A stretch of DNA of 64,000 nucleotides. Source: Ignavibacteriales bacterium. GTDB taxonomy: Bacteria > Bacteroidota > Ignavibacteria > Ignavibacteriales > Ignavibacteriaceae. The translations under genes and the position numbers were made by a program. The notes beneath the pieces were generated by a model, which saw only the letters and a program-made list of their open reading frames with translations, had not been told where the DNA came from and searched no databases. Below, in pieces: positions 61,701 through 64,000 of this stretch. The DNA lies in contig JADJNX010000011.1 of the NCBI GenBank assembly GCA_016714125.1, forward strand, positions 1-64,000, given 5' to 3'. The number at the start of each line of letters is the position of its first letter. Position 1 is the stretch's first letter.

Positions 61701-64000
61701 GCTGTTGTAGTAAGTGCCTATTTGCCAAAGTGTAAGTCCCGAACTGCCAAAAAATCCAATTGCTCCCTTATCGGGAATTTTAACAAACTGTTCGCCAAAC
61801 ACATCCTGATTGTCAAAATGTGCCGTATAACAGGTAACACTTATAATAAGTGGCATTCTGCCGGCATTATTCAGAGTGTAGATATCATTGTTAAGGAATG
61901 TCAAATCCCATTGATAACCACCACCATGCCCGTAGTAATTGGTGAGCGCAGCACCCTTATCAAAAGCACTTTTAATTTCCGGAGTTGAGCCCTGATAGGG
62001 TAACTCTGATGGATTGTTGGGGAATCTTATCACAATCGAAGCATCATAACCAAGCGGGTCAAGGAAATTTTGTTTTAACTTCAGTGACTCACGGTTAAAC
62101 CCAAACTGGAGTTCATCATTTGCATCAATGCCTGATGATAACAACATCACAGTTTCGCGCCATTTTTTTCCATTGTCTGTTGGGTAGTTTTCAAGTTTAT
62201 CAAGAAATGTCATTCCCTCTTCAACTGTCTCGATCGATATTCTTGATAAAGCCATATCGGGGGTTACCCCACTGCCCGTCACCGCTGCAAAACCATTGTC
62301 ACTTGCAGATTGTCCATATTGATACGAATGGAACGGTATGGAAGGAATATAATTCTCTCTGCTGTCAGGTGAAATTTTTCTGTAGTCATAACTCATATCA
62401 CCAATTAGAGTCACATATAGAGGTGCAGGCCTTGCAAAGGAGTTAAACGCAAAGGCAAGAAAATCCCTGATTGCATAGGGATCCATCATACCGTATGAAA
62501 ATTCGTCATAAATTTCAAGCACATCGGCAATATAAACCCGAGGAGGTGTTGTACCACCGCCGATTGGTCTACTCCTTCTGTATGTTGCAAGTCTTTCTGC
62601 AACGCTCCTGAATTTAGGATGTGTGATTATAATATAATCCGCACCGTTTGCGATGTCTCGAAGCCGTGAGGGTGTATCAACTCTGATGGAGTCAACAGAT
62701 TTACCATAAAGTGAATCAACAGCGAAATACTCCGATGGAGAATACAGACTATCCTGGAACAATGCCAGCCCGGCAGGCGGCCCTGTCACTTGATTCTGGA
62801 CATACACGACATTTTTTGCAGGAACATAAACACTCATGGATGGGGATGTCCACTGCCACATATAATATCTAACGTTTGTATTATATCCTTCGGGACTTTT
62901 AAAGAAATAATGATCTCCGTGAGTCCTGTTCATTTTATAATACTCAAGCTCGATCCAATTTAATCTTGCTTCATCATTACCTCCGCCTGTGCAAACATCT
63001 CCATCGAGAATGATTTTAAGTTGGTTACCTGAAGAAACAATAATTATCGAATCATTAACCGATTGGAATGTTGTATCAAAAGTAAAAGCTTCCTGACCGT
63101 TCCACTTCCTCGCACCAATCAATCTGTCATTGCGAAAAATTGCACACTGTGAACATAATTACATGGAACAACTGTTGTTGTCAAACCGTGAAGATTAACT
63201 TTCACTCTTAAATAACGAATGTCAGGGTTAAGGTTCAGAGGGGCATCAAACCGCTGTACATACCCAATTTCCGGGGTTCCATTTTTTGAAGTAAGTTTTT
63301 TCCAGTACCAGTAATCCCGGTTTTCATTTTGTGCCCAGCCAAGTCGTTCGTAGATTTCATCAGATTCCCAACGGATGGTTGCTTTTGTCGAACTCACTTC
63401 AGGTTGACTGACTGTCGGAAACCAATCTTTGGGGTATATCTTAATCCTGTTGAATCAGCTTCGTAAGAGAACCAAAAGATGTTCGATTTATAGTAAATGT
63501 TCATCTTAGTGTATGGTGACGGAGGGACACTGTCACCCACAAAAATAATGTAATCCCTTGGGCTGAATCTCGAATTTTCACTCACAATGGAAAGTGGCAC
63601 CTCACCCTCGGTGGAAAAAATCTGTAATTTTTCAACCCGGATGTTCCGATCGGTTGGCATTCCTGCAGCCGCCAGCTCTTCATAAGTGAGTTTATAAACA
63701 TCTTTTTTATTCAAAAAGAGTTTAAAATATTGTTTATCCGGGTTGTACCAGTTGTTGGTTTGGACGGTGATCCCGTCTTTAAGATTTTTTTTCTCTCCAA
63801 TCCAGTTTTTGGCTTCATCAAAGTTTAATACAGCATTTTGTAAAAATTCAACTGTTGCCACATCATCAACATTCTGAACAGTAAAACCGTCGCTATATTG
63901 AGTATTATAATCGACCCTCACAGTTATCGAATTGTATTTTACAATCTCTCTTGAAACAGGATTATATTGATAAGGAGAGAGGATAACAGGCTGCACTTCG
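58731..64000 (-). CDS. PorU-like C25 cysteine protease/sortase, four frameshifts, 5' end outside the window
   Basis: Over 1700 residues so far. A propeptide-like beta domain opens the visible part. The C25 (gingipain-type) catalytic domain follows, with His in NYYGHGGGYQW and Cys in SVTCYTAHFD. Then come FN3/Ig-like domains and a FlgD-like C-terminal sorting domain (NYPNPFKEETWF ... YWDGRDADGDEI ... YLYKL). Frame breaks near 63440, 63120, 60221-60227 (seven-A tract) and 59936 each keep the residue sequence going, for example GFF to VVNDI. PorU is the sortase that removes T9SS sorting domains from cargo; other C25 proteins are cargo themselves, and I cannot decide which. Its closeness to the T9SS cargo genes supports a T9SS role. 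Confidence 0.85.

Overview
The window looks like part of the chromosome of a member of the Ignavibacteria/Chlorobi side of the Bacteroidota superphylum. Four very large secreted proteins end in the type IX secretion (T9SS) sorting domain in its Ignavibacteria-like form (N[YF]PNPFNPST near its start, VRKMILLK or similar at the end). A PorU-like C25 sortase, an alternative complex III operon joined to an A2-type cytochrome c oxidase, and modest AT-richness agree with this. The taxonomic call is inference from sequence flavour only.

Layout. (1) 1-3310, minus strand: a badly frameshifted bacterial-microcompartment (BMC) gene set: aldehyde dehydrogenase, then a PduS/RnfC-like protein, then a PduT-like tandem-BMC shell protein running off the left edge. 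(2) 3611-6252: a secreted serine hydrolase with a T9SS tail, an SDR oxidoreductase and a small CxxC protein. (3) 6376-21075, minus strand: one tightly packed respiratory operon, actA - small peptide - actB - actC - actDE - actF - cytochrome c - sco - coxA - coxC - coxD - coxB/ctaB - membrane cytochrome c, closed by a terminator. It encodes a menaquinol-to-oxygen chain: alternative complex III, cytochrome c, then an aa3/caa3-like oxidase, with copper and haem assembly factors. (4) 21388-28675, minus strand: another packed run, from a sigma70-like promoter through two BMC-H shell proteins (one with a SAP/Rho-N-like tail), ybbR, tmk, a C-terminal processing protease, a zinc-ribbon membrane protein and glcD-glcF. 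(5) 28750-32320: two sensor kinases, a LOG-family protein and a DUF4384-like secreted protein. (6) 32694-52628: four giant T9SS cargo proteins, interrupted by tRNA-Ala, an MFS transporter and an M28 peptidase. (7) 52883-57940, minus strand: glmS - cDPG-synthetase-like GTPase - arcC - argF. (8) 58041-64000, minus strand: a methyltransferase behind a PorU-like C25 protease that leaves the window at the right edge.

A dominant property of the sequence is a high rate of single-base indels, mostly in homopolymers, that split otherwise intact genes (coxD, glmS, cDPGS, the porU-like gene, a histidine kinase, the MFS, T9SS cargo). Density rises sharply toward the left edge. Because the residue sequence on each side of a break stays conserved, I read most of these as sequencing or assembly errors and give whole-gene coordinates across the breaks. 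At least two places (MFS, second tandem T9SS cargo) also lack about 170-230 bases, and the coxB-ctaB fusion may be a third such place.

The most interesting biology is the BMC content: a metabolosome-like ALDH/PduS/PduT cluster at the edge, and a separate shell-protein operon shared with a D-lactate/glycolate-type dehydrogenase, one shell protein carrying an unusual C-terminal motif. Also notable are two sigma54-type promoters in front of T9SS cargo genes, and a choice-of-anchor-A domain nested inside a DUF11 repeat.
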